This document shows positions 8,114 through 16,579 of a DNA stretch of 64,000 nt, in pieces; positions within the stretch are counted from its first letter, which is position 1; every line of letters starts with the position of its first letter. Source of the stretch: Hominenteromicrobium mulieris (GTDB lineage: Bacteria; Bacillota; Clostridia; Oscillospirales; Acutalibacteraceae). The stretch spans positions 186,001 through 250,000 of the forward strand of contig JAJJOY010000001.1 of NCBI GenBank assembly GCA_021029595.1, written 5' to 3'. The translations under genes were made by a program, and so were the position numbers. The notes beneath the pieces were generated by a model, which ran no database searches, was not told where the DNA came from, and saw nothing but the letters and a program-made list of their open reading frames with translations.

Positions 8114-8716
8114 TTACAGCTCCTGTCTGCCCTCAATGGCGCGAGAAAGCGTCACTTCATCGGCATATTCGAGGTCGCCGCCGACCGGGATGCCGTACGC
8201 AAGACGCGTTACGCGGATACCGAGCGGCTTTAACAGGCGCGAAATGTACATGGCGGTCGCTTCGCCCTCAACGGTCGGGTTCGTCGCCATGATGACCTCC
8301 TGCACGGTGCCGTCCTGCACGCGACGCAAAAGCTCTTTTATTTTGAGCTGATCCGGCCCGATGCCGCCAAGCGGCGAAATGGCACCGTGCAGCACGTGGT
8401 AGGTCGCGTGGAACTCATTTGTGCGTTCCAGTGCGAACACGTCGCGTGGGTCTTCCACCACGCAGATAACCGAGCGGTCTCGGCTTTCATCGCGGCACAC
8501 GGGGCAAAGGTCGCCGTCCGTCAAATTGCAGCACACGGAGCAGTAATGGATCTGCTCGTGCGCGTCGATGATCGCCTGCGCAAAGCTTTCGGCATCCGCT
8601 TTATCCATGTTGAGCACGGCATACGCAATGCGCTGTGCGGACTTATGCCCCACGCCCGGCAGGCTCTCAAATTTATCGACGAGCCGTTCGAGCGGCGGTA
8701 CGTGATAACCGGCCAT
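8114..8716 (-). CDS. recR: Recombination mediator RecR
   Basis: The 200-residue protein has the N-terminal helix-hairpin-helix ([14 protein letters not shown]), a C4 zinc finger ([16 protein letters not shown] at about 57-72) and a Toprim domain beginning [16 protein letters not shown]. RecR works with RecO and RecF to load RecA on gapped DNA. Its start overlaps the ebfC stop in a TAATG junction, so the two are translationally coupled, and dnaX is the upstream gene. The order dnaX-ebfC-recR is the usual one in Firmicutes. Confidence 0.97.
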   Translation of the reverse strand: MAGYHVPPLERLVDKFESLPGVGHKSAQRIAYAVLNMDKADAESFAQAIIDAHEQIHYCSVCCNLTDGDLCPVCRDESRDRSVICVVEDPRDVFALERTNEFHATYHVLHGAISPLGGIGPDQLKIKELLRRVQDGTVQEVIMATNPTVEGEATAMYISRLLKPLGIRVTRLAYGIPVGGDLEYADEVTLSRAIEGRQEL

Positions 8717-9066
8717 TAGAGGATGCCCGGAAGGCTCATGCCGCCGGAGATTGCGCCAAGCTTCTCCTCTTTCTCGTTTGCGGCTGCGCGCAGCGCTTCG
8801 TTGACAGCAGCAGCGACGAGGTCGCCGAGCATTTCGGCATCATCGGGGTCGATGACTTCCGGCTTAATGTCGATGTTCTTCACTTCCATTTTGCCCGTTA
8901 CGGTTGCGGAAACGGCTCCGCCGCCTGCGGCCGCGGTGTATTCCTTCGCCTCGAGCTCCGTGGTAATCTGCTCCATCTGCTCCTGCATCTTCTGTGCCTG
9001 GCGTGCAAGCTGCTGCAAATTTGCGGCTCCGCCGCCGCCCATACCCTGCGGTAAACGTGCTTTCAT
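8716..9066 (-). CDS. ebfC: YbaB/EbfC family nucleoid-associated protein
   Basis: A 116-residue DNA-binding protein of the YbaB/EbfC family. The N-terminal glycine- and glutamine-rich segment leads into the helix [23 protein letters not shown], followed by the family strand [29 protein letters not shown]. It forms dimers that bind DNA and is nearly always encoded between dnaX and recR, as here. The start ATG at 9066 has AGGAG upstream. Confidence 0.95.
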   Translation of the reverse strand: MKARLPQGMGGGGAANLQQLARQAQKMQEQMEQITTELEAKEYTAAAGGGAVSATVTGKMEVKNIDIKPEVIDPDDAEMLGDLVAAAVNEALRAAANEKEEKLGAISGGMSLPGIL

Positions 9067-9098
9067 AGTTAAGACTCCTTACTGTGTGGTTTTTAAAT

Positions 9099-10706
9099 TT
9101 ATTTTTCTTCGATCTCCACGCCGGCTTCGCGCATATCGTGCAAAAAGGCGTCGAGCGGATCTTTCGGTTTTTCGCCGTCCGCTGCGGGCGGCTTATAAGG
9201 GCCGAGTTTATACACCCGCCCGGTCACCTGCTGAATGGCCTCGCGGATCTTTTCTCTCTGGCTGGCACGTTTCAAGAGATCAAACGCAATCTGCGGCGCT
9301 TCGATGAGCATGTAGTCGCCGCTGATGTACGCCGCTGAGCCCTTGAACGCCGACGCCACCGACTTTGAGTAATTTTCCATATAGCCGATAATGTCCGACC
9401 AGCCGTCGAACGGCTGCGCATTTTTTGCAAGCTCCTCTGTGGACTGCGGCTTGTCCTTTACCGCGGGCTGCACAGGTGCGTTGTTCTGTGGTGTCTCGGG
9501 CTGTTGTACCGGTGCTGCCGGTGCTTCAGCCGCGGATACACTCGGTGCCGGGGTGATGGGACGGCGCAGGCCGCCGCGCTCCAAAACTTCAATGCGGCGC
9601 AAGAGTGCTGCGGGCGAGGTATCCATTTCCGGCGTGCAAAGACGGATAAACGTCATTTCCATTTCCGTGCGCTTATTCATGGTCTTCATGCGCGACTGCG
9701 CGGACTGGAACGCATCGAGCGCGTGCAGAATCGTTGAAAGCTCCATGGAAAGCGCCGTTTTGGTCATGGCTTCCAGCTCTTCGCCAACGGCATTTACAAG
9801 CCCGCTTGCGTCCTTCATCGTTTTGATGAGCATCAAATTGCGAAAAAAGCCCGCAAGCTCCTCGCACAGCCTGCCCATGTCTTTGGAAGACTTATACAGC
9901 GCGTTGATCTTTTCGAGTGCCGCGGTGCGGTCGCCCGTGCGAATGCACTCGGCGAGTTCAATTAAGTGCCCACGCCCCGCAAGGCCCGCCGTTTCCGCAA
10001 CGAGCCCATACGTCACGTGCCCGTCGCTGCGACCGATGCACTGATCCAAAATGGAAAGCGCGTCGCGCATGCCGCCGTCTGCCGTAACGGCGATGAGCAT
10101 CGCGGCATCGTGGTCGATTGTCACATTTTCCTGCGTGCAGACCCACTCAAGGCGCCCTGCGATGTCCTCCGGTGCGATGCGGCGGAAATCAAAACGCTGA
10201 CAGCGCGATAAAATCGTCGGCAACAGCTTATGGACTTCGGTCGTCGCCAAAATGAAAATGACGTGTGCGGGAGGTTCTTCGAGCGTTTTTAAGAGGGCAT
10301 TGAACGCCGAAACGGAAAGCATGTGCACCTCATCGATGATATATACGCGGTATTTCGCCGTAGTCGGCGTGAAGTTGGATTCTTCAATGAGCGCACGGAT
10401 GCTGTCTACGCCGTTGTTGCTCGCGGCGTCCAGCTCTACAACGTCCAAAACAGAGCCGTCATCCAGTCCTCTGCACACGTCGCACTTGCCGCATGGATCG
10501 CCGTTTTGGGGATCCATGCAATTGACCGCCTTCGCCAGAATTTTTGCGCAGGTCGTTTTTCCCGTGCCGCGCGAGCCGGTGAACAGATATGCGTGCGAAA
10601 TGCGCCCGGCCATCAGTTCGTTTTTTAACGTGACCGTCACCTGCGGCTGACCGACGACATCGGAAAACTGCTGCGGACGATATTTTCTGTATAACGCTTT
10701 ATACAA
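9099..10706 (-). CDS. dnaX: DNA polymerase III subunit gamma/tau
   Basis: The 535-residue clamp-loader ATPase has Walker A GSRGTGKTT, the C4 zinc module beginning CGKCDVC, DEVHML (Walker B) and an SRC sensor motif (LSRCQRFDFR). A proline/alanine/glutamine-rich linker at about 400-460 leads to a C-terminal tau-like domain. I set the start at TTG 10706, preceded by AAAGGAG, because the family begins LYKALYRKYRPQQF at this point. The frame stays open further upstream only because it runs into the SRP RNA gene. I saw no obvious slippery heptamer for a gamma form. Confidence 0.96.
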   Translation of the reverse strand: MYKALYRKYRPQQFSDVVGQPQVTVTLKNELMAGRISHAYLFTGSRGTGKTTCAKILAKAVNCMDPQNGDPCGKCDVCRGLDDGSVLDVVELDAASNNGVDSIRALIEESNFTPTTAKYRVYIIDEVHMLSVSAFNALLKTLEEPPAHVIFILATTEVHKLLPTILSRCQRFDFRRIAPEDIAGRLEWVCTQENVTIDHDAAMLIAVTADGGMRDALSILDQCIGRSDGHVTYGLVAETAGLAGRGHLIELAECIRTGDRTAALEKINALYKSSKDMGRLCEELAGFFRNLMLIKTMKDASGLVNAVGEELEAMTKTALSMELSTILHALDAFQSAQSRMKTMNKRTEMEMTFIRLCTPEMDTSPAALLRRIEVLERGGLRRPITPAPSVSAAEAPAAPVQQPETPQNNAPVQPAVKDKPQSTEELAKNAQPFDGWSDIIGYMENYSKSVASAFKGSAAYISGDYMLIEAPQIAFDLLKRASQREKIREAIQQVTGRVYKLGPYKPPAADGEKPKDPLDAFLHDMREAGVEIEEK

Positions 10707-10740
10707 ACGGCGGCGCTCCTTTCTTTGTGAGTGATAAAAG

Positions 10741-10938
10741 AAAAAGACGCTTGGAACGTAGAATATGTGAACGGACAGGCAGCCTGCATCGCACCAGACG
10801 ATCCGCTTAATGCTGCTCGGTCCCCCGCCTGACATGGTTCACGGTGTCTCGCCGCGCAGACCTGTCCGCTCGCATATTCCACGGTATATTCCAACCGCCT
10901 TGGCTTTTTCCGTGCGCGGAACATACTTGACCGCGTAC
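10741..10938 (-). ncRNA. ffs: Signal recognition particle RNA (ffs)
   Basis: The minus strand contains the conserved SRP helix 8 core: GTGAACCATGTCAGG, then a purine-rich GGGGGACC, then GAGCAGCATTAAG. Long-range pairing continues outward (GCGGACAGG with CCTGTCCG, GAATATG with CATATTC, TTGGAA with TTCCAA), forming the long rod. The 3' end runs into TCTTTTTCTTTT, an intrinsic termination signal. The ends are approximate: the 5' end is inferred from the promoter, and I could not confirm an Alu domain. The RNA pairs with Ffh for co-translational membrane targeting. Confidence 0.88.
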
Positions 10939-10944
10939 TTTAGT

Positions 10945-10973
10945 ATTATACACGTTTTCCCTTGAAAAGGCAA
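10945..10973 (-). promoter_or_regulatory. Promoter of the SRP RNA gene
   Basis: TTGCCT (10968-10973), a 17-base spacer and a perfect TATAAT (10945-10950) on the minus strand. Strength and position fit a stable-RNA promoter. Confidence 0.8.
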
Positions 10974-11071
10974 GCAAAAAATCGTATAATTTTGTATATG
11001 TTCATATTTGTAACGCGCACATGGGATTTTTTGCAGATTCTGCGCGGCAAAACGGGAAAGGATGAAAGAAA

Positions 11072-11584
11072 ATGAAGATCAGAAATGCAGAGCTCTGTGA
11101 CCTGCCCTATCTGCTTGAGATGCTAGAAAACGCGAAAGCTTCGCTGCGGGCGCTCGGCATCGACCAGTGGCAAAACGGCTACCCGAACGAAACCACCCTG
11201 CGTGAGGACATTCAAAATAGAATCTGCCGTGTTGTGATAGACGACGAAAACAATATTCTTGCAAGTGCCGCCGTGTATGTGGGCGACGAGCCGACATACC
11301 ACGAAATTTATAACGGCGCGTGGCAGACAGAAAACAAAATCTACGGCATCGTGCACCGCATTATGGCGGCAAAAAGCGCCAAGAACCGCGGCGCAGCATC
11401 GTTTTTGATGACCTACTGCGCGAAACTCTCGCTTGAAGCGGGTGTCACCTCCATGCGATGCGATACGCATCCCGGCAACATCATCATGCAGCACACGCTC
11501 GAAAAGAACGGTTACATTCGCTGCGGCATCATTCACCTTACGGACGGCGCAGACCGCTTTGCCTACGAAAAAGTTCTGAAATAA
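11072..11584 (+). CDS. GNAT family N-acetyltransferase
   Basis: A 170-residue acetyltransferase fold. NAELCDLPYLLEMLENAK is the first GNAT helix, and KSAKNRGAASFLMTYCAKLSLEAGVTSMRCDTHPGNIIMQHTLEKNGYIRCG covers the acetyl-CoA loop and the C-terminal N-x-x-M-x-x-x-L-x-x-x-GY motif. Conserved tryptophan-containing segment DQWQNGYP is typical of a Firmicutes subfamily. GAAAGGATGAAAGAAA precedes the start. It stands alone, ending before a hairpin terminator. Substrate unknown. Confidence 0.88.
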   Translation: MKIRNAELCDLPYLLEMLENAKASLRALGIDQWQNGYPNETTLREDIQNRICRVVIDDENNILASAAVYVGDEPTYHEIYNGAWQTENKIYGIVHRIMAAKSAKNRGAASFLMTYCAKLSLEAGVTSMRCDTHPGNIIMQHTLEKNGYIRCGIIHLTDGADRFAYEKVLK

Positions 11585-11599
11585 CGCACAACAGACACA

Positions 11600-11635
11600 G
11601 GCCCCGGCGAGCATGACAAAACGCTCGCCGGGGCC
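11600..11635 (+). terminator. Hairpin terminator after the GNAT gene
   Basis: A perfect 13-bp GC-rich stem (GGCCCCGGCGAGC and its complement) with a 10-base loop. The T-run after it is weak and interrupted, so its strength as a terminator is uncertain. Confidence 0.65.
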
Positions 11636-11729
11636 TCGCTCATTCTATTTTGTTATTTCTTTCGTCCGGTAAAATGACACCTTGCGGCATCATCGAAGCA
11701 CGCGGCTTTCGTCGCGCCGGTCAAAATGC

Positions 11730-13103
11730 TTACATAGAGATCAGGCCGAATGCGTTCATGACAGAGCTGATAAGGATGATGGCTGCAAAGACCGGGCAAA
11801 GATACTTGATCATCATGACGAAGATCTTCTTTCTGCGGAACGTGCCGCCTTCTTGCGTCATTTCTTCTTCAATACGGTCTACACCGATCACGCGGGAAAC
11901 GAGCAGGCAAGTCGCAATAGCCGCAATCGGCATCATAACGGAGTTCGTTAAGAAATCGAAGAAATCGAGGAACTGCATGCCGAGAATCTTTACGGCATCA
12001 AGCGGGCCGTAGCCGAGCGAAGACAGCGTGCCGAGCACGAGCATGATGATGCCGATAACAACGGTCGACTTTTTGCGGTTCCAATGGAGTTCATCTTCAA
12101 ACGTGGAAACGGCGCTTTCCGTCAGCGCAATAGAGCTTGTGACCGCCGCAAACAGCACGAGCACGAAGAACAGAATGCCAACCACCGTGCCGAGGCCCAT
12201 GCTGGCGAACACCTTCGGAATCGTGATGAACATCAATGACGGGCCCGCCTGCAAGGTGTTCGGGTCGCCGCTGGAGAACGCAAAGACCGCCGGGATGATC
12301 ATAAGGCCGGCCATAATGGCAATGGCGGTGTCGAAAATCTCCACATTGCGTGTAGAGTCCTCAATGGACGTTTCTTTTTTCATATAAGAGCCAAACGTAA
12401 CAAGGATGCCCATGGCGATGGACAGCGAATAGAACATCTGTCCCATGGCGGAAACGACCGTCATCCAGGAGAAATTCTCAAGGTTCGGCACAAGGAAATA
12501 CTGAATACCCTTCAGTGCGCCGGGACGTGTGACGGAATAGATTGCGATGATGACAGACAACACGACAAGGATCGGCATCATGAATTTCGATACACGCTCA
12601 ATACCGTTGCGCACGCCGGCAAAAATGATGGTCAGCGTGATGAGTGCAAAAACGATAAAGCAAATTTCGGCGGACACGCCGTCCGAGATGAACATCGAAA
12701 AATATCCATCCTCCGCAAGCTTTGTTCCGTTGCCGCAAATGTACTCAAAAAGATATTTGATGACCCAGCCGCCGATAACGGAATAATAAGGCACAATCAG
12801 GATTGGGATAATGGCGTTAATCCAGCCGCCGGCTTTTAATGTATGCGACTTTGTGAACGATGCATATGCACCCACAGGGCTTTTGCGCGTCATGCGGCCA
12901 AGCGATGTTTCTGCCACGATCATCGTGTAACCGAACGTCAGCGCAAGCAAAATGTAGATCAAAAGGAAAATGCCGCCGCCGTATTTTGCCGCAAGGTACG
13001 GAAATCGCCAAATGTTGCCAAGACCGACCGAAGCGCCGGCCGCAGACAGCACGAACCCGAGTTTACCCGAGAACATGCTGCGATTACTGTGATGTTTCTT
13101 CAT
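11730..13103 (-). CDS. Sodium-dependent neurotransmitter:sodium symporter (SNF) family transporter
   Basis: A 457-residue membrane protein with about 11-12 helices. The N-terminal GKLGFVLSAAGASVGLGNIWRFPYLAAKYGGG is the TM1 sodium/substrate signature of the LeuT/SNF family. Bacterial members import amino acids such as leucine, tyrosine or tryptophan with sodium. ATG 13103 is preceded by GGTGGAGAAGTA; an ATG 12 codons earlier is less likely. The gene is monocistronic by its surroundings. The substrate cannot be read from the sequence. Confidence 0.95.
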   Translation of the reverse strand: MKKHHSNRSMFSGKLGFVLSAAGASVGLGNIWRFPYLAAKYGGGIFLLIYILLALTFGYTMIVAETSLGRMTRKSPVGAYASFTKSHTLKAGGWINAIIPILIVPYYSVIGGWVIKYLFEYICGNGTKLAEDGYFSMFISDGVSAEICFIVFALITLTIIFAGVRNGIERVSKFMMPILVVLSVIIAIYSVTRPGALKGIQYFLVPNLENFSWMTVVSAMGQMFYSLSIAMGILVTFGSYMKKETSIEDSTRNVEIFDTAIAIMAGLMIIPAVFAFSSGDPNTLQAGPSLMFITIPKVFASMGLGTVVGILFFVLVLFAAVTSSIALTESAVSTFEDELHWNRKKSTVVIGIIMLVLGTLSSLGYGPLDAVKILGMQFLDFFDFLTNSVMMPIAAIATCLLVSRVIGVDRIEEEMTQEGGTFRRKKIFVMMIKYLCPVFAAIILISSVMNAFGLISM

Positions 13104-13143
13104 TACTTCTCCACCTATTTTCTGCGAATATTCAAACACAGCC

Positions 13144-13180
13144 GCCGGTGAAACCGTTTTCCCCCTTCAGTTTCACCGGC
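13144..13180. terminator. Inverted repeat upstream of the SNF transporter
   Basis: GCCGGTGAAAC (13144-13154) and its exact complement (13170-13180) form an 11-bp stem with a 15-base loop. No T-run follows on either strand, so it may be a leader structure or an operator of the transporter gene rather than a terminator. Confidence 0.45.
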
Positions 13181-13279
13181 GTGCTGCATCAATACGTTTA
13201 GCATACCACATGGGCCGCAAAAATGCAATATCTTGCTTTCACAAATTCATTTTGCGTTTTCTGTTTATATTATGCCTTA

Positions 13280-14158
13280 TCATCGGCGCTGCGCTTTTTT
13301 CACCCAGTCGAGTGCGACCCAGCCGCCGGCTTTGAGACGTCCCCAGCCTTTTGCAGAACCCACACCTGCGCTCTCCTCTACAACCGTATAGCGCTTCGTG
13401 TCTGTGATCTGCCCCTGCACGTCATAATTCGTACCCGGACCCTTGCGGATATTGAGCGCATCTGCAGCGTCCTTGCGCACTGTATACGCTTTGAACGGTT
13501 CATACATAATTTTGCCATTTGAGGCATACACTTTATAACCCACAGGGCATGCGTTTTTCGCATTTTCCAGCATTGCATACGCGCCGATCTGGCTTTTTGC
13601 GTCCGACCAGCTTGTCCGCACGCGGTAAAGCTGCTTTGGCACGGGTTTCGCACCAGTCTTTGTCTCCTTTTTGTCGTCCTTCATTTCGCTTTCAATCATT
13701 TTAAAAAACCGCGCCCAGCCCTTGTCGAGCGTTCTATGCGGGCAATATTTGCCGTCGAAGTCCTGATGCTTCTTCACATGCGAAATATCCCATTTGCGCT
13801 CGGTGAGCAGCTTTGCGATATACTCCGCCGCGTTCTTCTCGGCTTTATCGAAACGCGTGCCGCCCGAAAGCGAATAGCAAATCTCGATATGAATACCATG
13901 TGCATTGCCATCACGTTGGCCCGCTGCGAATGCGCCCTTGTCGAGCGGTATGCCGATGACAATCTCTTTGTCATCGACCGCCGCGTTAAACGACGTAGAG
14001 CTGTCGTTGCGAATCATATACGCGACTTCATTTGCGGCGGAAGCATCGTTTGCCGTGTTGTGGACGACAATGTACTTCATGTCCTTAGCGCAGGACTCCA
14101 CCGGCACTTTCAAATCGTATTTTGCAGAAGATAATAGATTTTCGCGGATCGGTACCAT
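13280..14158 (-). CDS. N-acetylmuramoyl-L-alanine amidase with C-terminal SH3 domain (endolysin-like)
   Basis: A 292-residue cell-wall hydrolase. The N-terminal Amidase_2 domain (about 10-165) has YIVVHNTAND (first zinc His), HGIHIEICYS, and HQDFDGKYCPHR (second zinc His plus Cys/His region). After a lysine-rich linker there is a short sporulation-repeat-like segment and a bacterial SH3 domain (about 235-290; ALNIRKGPGTNYDVQG) for wall binding. No signal peptide is present. AAGGAGTGATC precedes ATG 14158, and the start is 4 bases from the stop of a holin gene. Together they form a phage-type lysis cassette without any other phage gene nearby. Confidence 0.92.
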   Translation of the reverse strand: MVPIRENLLSSAKYDLKVPVESCAKDMKYIVVHNTANDASAANEVAYMIRNDSSTSFNAAVDDKEIVIGIPLDKGAFAAGQRDGNAHGIHIEICYSLSGGTRFDKAEKNAAEYIAKLLTERKWDISHVKKHQDFDGKYCPHRTLDKGWARFFKMIESEMKDDKKETKTGAKPVPKQLYRVRTSWSDAKSQIGAYAMLENAKNACPVGYKVYASNGKIMYEPFKAYTVRKDAADALNIRKGPGTNYDVQGQITDTKRYTVVEESAGVGSAKGWGRLKAGGWVALDWVKKAQRR

Positions 14159-14162
14159 AAGA

Positions 14163-14621
14163 TCACTCCTTCTTCCCATCACTTGCACCCGATTCATCCG
14201 CCACGGTGCGACGGAGCCGCCTTAAAATGCGCTGCAAACGCGGAAACCCCGGCACGCCGATGGCCGCAAGATTTTCCATGACGGAAATGAGCTCGTTGAT
14301 CGTAAGCCACACGGTGACGAGCATGCCGAAAAACAGCTTTACATCGAGCGTGATGCCGGCCCCGATGACTGCACCGCGCAAAAGATAATCCACCGCCGCA
14401 CCGACTGCGACCATGACCATATAGCAAAGCTTTTTGAGTATCCCCTTAATACCGAACTTGGAATTTAACTCGGCGCGGATATACGCTTTGATCATGCCGG
14501 TGATATAATCGAGCAACATCACGCCGAGCAGCACGAGCATCGGCACCGCAAGCGTACCGAGGTACGACACAAGTCCCGCGCCGAGCACGGCCACCGTCGT
14601 CTTTAAAACCGTCTGTTTCAT
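14163..14621 (-). CDS. Phage-type holin (toxin secretion/phage lysis holin family)
   Basis: A 152-residue small membrane protein with three or four hydrophobic segments. VPMLVLLGVMLLDYITGMIKAYIRAELNSKFGIKGILKKLCYMVMVAVG is the signature of the phage_holin_4 (Cph1/TcdE-like) family, and the C-terminal tail is highly charged (RLQRILRRLRRTVADESGASDGKKE). GGAAGGAGGG lies upstream of adjacent TTG/ATG codons; I chose ATG 14621. It makes the membrane pores that release the amidase encoded 4 bases downstream. No integrase, capsid or tail gene is near, so this is an orphan pair. Confidence 0.9.
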   Translation of the reverse strand: MKQTVLKTTVAVLGAGLVSYLGTLAVPMLVLLGVMLLDYITGMIKAYIRAELNSKFGIKGILKKLCYMVMVAVGAAVDYLLRGAVIGAGITLDVKLFFGMLVTVWLTINELISVMENLAAIGVPGFPRLQRILRRLRRTVADESGASDGKKE

Positions 14622-14737
14622 CAAACCTTTACCCTCCTTCCCTGCATATTGGGACATGCACAGCGCTTTGTCCCGCGGCATACTATGACAGACGCGCTGC
14701 TTTTGTGCGCGGCAATCAGAAAAAGCGGTGAAACACG

Positions 14738-14766
14738 TTGCGGAATGTCAAAATCTGTGTTATGAT
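14738..14766 (+). promoter_or_regulatory. Promoter of the zinc-ribbon/TM2 operon
   Basis: TTGCGG (14738-14743), a 17-base spacer and TATGAT (14761-14766), about 40 bases before the ATG at 14808. Confidence 0.65.
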
Positions 14767-14807
14767 TTCGGTGGACAAACATTCAAATATACAAAGGAGA
14801 TTTTCTT

Positions 14808-15215
14808 ATGGTCTGCAAAAATTGCGGTGCAAATATTCCGAACGGTGAGCTTTTTTGCCCAAACTGCGGCACGTGCACCGAAAACGCGAAATTCTGTAAA
14901 TACTGCGGCGCGGTCATCGGTGCCGACTGCGTGGTTTGCCCCGCATGCGGCAGGCAGGTAGAGCCATTGCAGTCTGCCCAACAGCCCCAGCCTGTTTATG
15001 TAAACAACAATGTCACTTACGGTGGTGTGGCAAAAAGCAAATGGGCAGCGTTTTTCCTGTGCCTGTTTTTAGGACTCATCGGCGCGCATAAATTTTATGA
15101 GGGAAAGATTGGCATGGGTGTTTTGTATATCTTCACCGGCGGCCTGTTCGGCATCGGCGCGTTCGTCGATCTCATCGTCATCCTCTGTAAGCCCGGTCCC
15201 TATTATTACGTTTAA
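14808..15215 (+). CDS. Zinc-ribbon and TM2 domain membrane protein
   Basis: The 135-residue protein begins with two zinc ribbons (CKNCGANIPNGELFCPNCG and CKYCGAVIGADCVVCPACG), has a proline/glutamine linker, and ends in a TM2 domain (about 80-135): two helices joined by the short turn GAHKFYEGKIGMG, with the FFLCLFLGLIGAHKFY signature. TM2 proteins are membrane proteins of unknown biochemical role. AAAGGAG precedes the ATG. The next gene starts 24 bases downstream in the same transcript. Confidence 0.9.
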   Translation: MVCKNCGANIPNGELFCPNCGTCTENAKFCKYCGAVIGADCVVCPACGRQVEPLQSAQQPQPVYVNNNVTYGGVAKSKWAAFFLCLFLGLIGAHKFYEGKIGMGVLYIFTGGLFGIGAFVDLIVILCKPGPYYYV

Positions 15216-15238
15216 CTTTCTCAGAAAGGCGGCGTACT

Positions 15239-16366
15239 ATGCCAAGCATCCTTGAATATGCAGAAACCGAATTCTCGCCTTTGGCAGAAAAACCGTTTAC
15301 GGATGTAGACAGCCTGCTTTTATCACAGTTTTCCTACATGAATCTGAGCGCGTTTGAAGACGAGCTTAAATGCGAAAACAAAATAGAAATTCGAGAGCTT
15401 TTAAAGGCAGAGCGCTTTGAAAAGTTGATGTTCCACGTACGCGATACCAAAAGCAACATGAGGCTTTTGTACGCTATGGCGTCAAGCCCGCGCTGGCGCA
15501 ACATAAAAATCGGCAACTTCGTTGAAAAGCTGTGTGACCAGTCAGAGGAGCAGTTTGCGGCCATCACTGTATACCTCGATGACGACCACGCCTGCGCCGT
15601 ATTCCGCGGCACGGACGCCACGCTTGTCGGCTGGAAAGAGGATTTTAACATGGCATTTCTGCCCGTCATCCCCTCGCAGGCCGATGCGGCAGACTATGTG
15701 ACAAAGCTCGGCGAAGGTTTTCCCGGCAAACTGCTTTTGATGGGCCACTCCAAAGGCGGCAACCTTGCAGCCTACGCGGGCATGTTCTGCGACCCGGAAA
15801 TTCAAAAGCGTATTGAGCGCGTCTACCCGCTCGACAGCCCCGGTTTCATCGGCAACACGCTCGAATCCGAAGAATATGGGCGCATTCAAAGCCGCGTACA
15901 TAAAGTCATTCCGAAAGGCTCGCTCATCGGCATGCTGCTTGAAAATCACGGTGCATACTCCGTTGTGGAAAGCAACCAAATGGGCATTATGCAGCACGAC
16001 CCGTTCTCGTGGCAGGTGACGGACGGTGCATTCCATACGCTGGAGGAAATTTCCAGCGGCGCAAAATACATGAACCAAACACTCAACAGCTGGATCACCG
16101 GCATGAGCATCGACGAGCGCATACGCCTTGTCGATGTACTCTACGGCCTTTTGACCGCCGGCAATATTGAAAACGTATTTGACGCTGGCGACATTCAAAA
16201 GAACATCGGCGCTATCTACAACGCCGCCGTGCACCTCGACCCCGAAACGCGGTCGTTCGTTTTGCAGATCATCCGTCAGCTTGCGGGCTTTGCGTTGCAC
16301 AACATCCCCCACCCAAACGTCCCGGAAAACCTCAATATCCTGCCCGGCAATAAAACGCAGAATTAA
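15239..16366 (+). CDS. DUF2974 (Mbeg1-like) alpha/beta hydrolase
   Basis: A 375-residue protein with the Mbeg1-like start (YMNLSAFED, residues about 33-41), the segment FRGTDATLVGWKEDFNMAF and the lipase box GHSKGGN with nucleophile Ser171, followed by VYPLDSPGF. These features match DUF2974, a lipase-3-like hydrolase family common in gut Firmicutes, whose substrate is unknown. No signal peptide is visible, so it is probably cytoplasmic. It follows the TM2 gene by 24 bases with AGAAAGGCGG before the ATG. Confidence 0.92.
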   Translation: MPSILEYAETEFSPLAEKPFTDVDSLLLSQFSYMNLSAFEDELKCENKIEIRELLKAERFEKLMFHVRDTKSNMRLLYAMASSPRWRNIKIGNFVEKLCDQSEEQFAAITVYLDDDHACAVFRGTDATLVGWKEDFNMAFLPVIPSQADAADYVTKLGEGFPGKLLLMGHSKGGNLAAYAGMFCDPEIQKRIERVYPLDSPGFIGNTLESEEYGRIQSRVHKVIPKGSLIGMLLENHGAYSVVESNQMGIMQHDPFSWQVTDGAFHTLEEISSGAKYMNQTLNSWITGMSIDERIRLVDVLYGLLTAGNIENVFDAGDIQKNIGAIYNAAVHLDPETRSFVLQIIRQLAGFALHNIPHPNVPENLNILPGNKTQN

Positions 16367-16579
16367 ATTTTCATAGAGTAAAAGCCACCGTTTGCGGCAA
16401 GCCTTGCGCTTCACCGTTTCGATGGCTTTTACTTTATGTTTACGAATTTGCAAGCTGGCGGCGATGAGATCCATGATCGTGATGGAATTGAGCTGCATCG
16501 TTAGCACATTCATCGTGATCTTGCGGAATTTTTCAGATTTCTCTTCTGCATCATCCGTTCCCCTGTTTTCTGTTTTGCT
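16367..16579. other. Intergenic region with long hairpin between convergent genes
   Basis: GTAAAAGCCA and its exact complement enclose about 40 bases (16380-16436) and may terminate both convergent genes. A minus-strand frame directly after the esterase stop stays open for more than 50 codons (with ATG at 16513) before it enters the hairpin. I cannot tell whether it is a small gene, a decayed 3' extension or chance. Confidence 0.45.

Noticed and set aside
9099-10706. Programmed frameshift in dnaX
   Set aside because: I did not see a clear slippery heptamer with a stimulatory hairpin near the ATPase/tau boundary.
10707-10835. N-terminal extension of DnaX to an upstream start
   Set aside because: The added residues come from the SRP RNA gene; the family start is at TTG 10706 with a good SD.
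13280-14621. Part of a larger prophage
   Set aside because: Only the lysis pair is present; neighbours are transporter, zinc-ribbon and housekeeping genes, and no attachment repeats were seen.
15542-16513. Long minus-strand frame over DUF2974
   Set aside because: It is antisense to a gene with a clear lipase box; only its first 45 codons lie outside that gene and these run through a hairpin.
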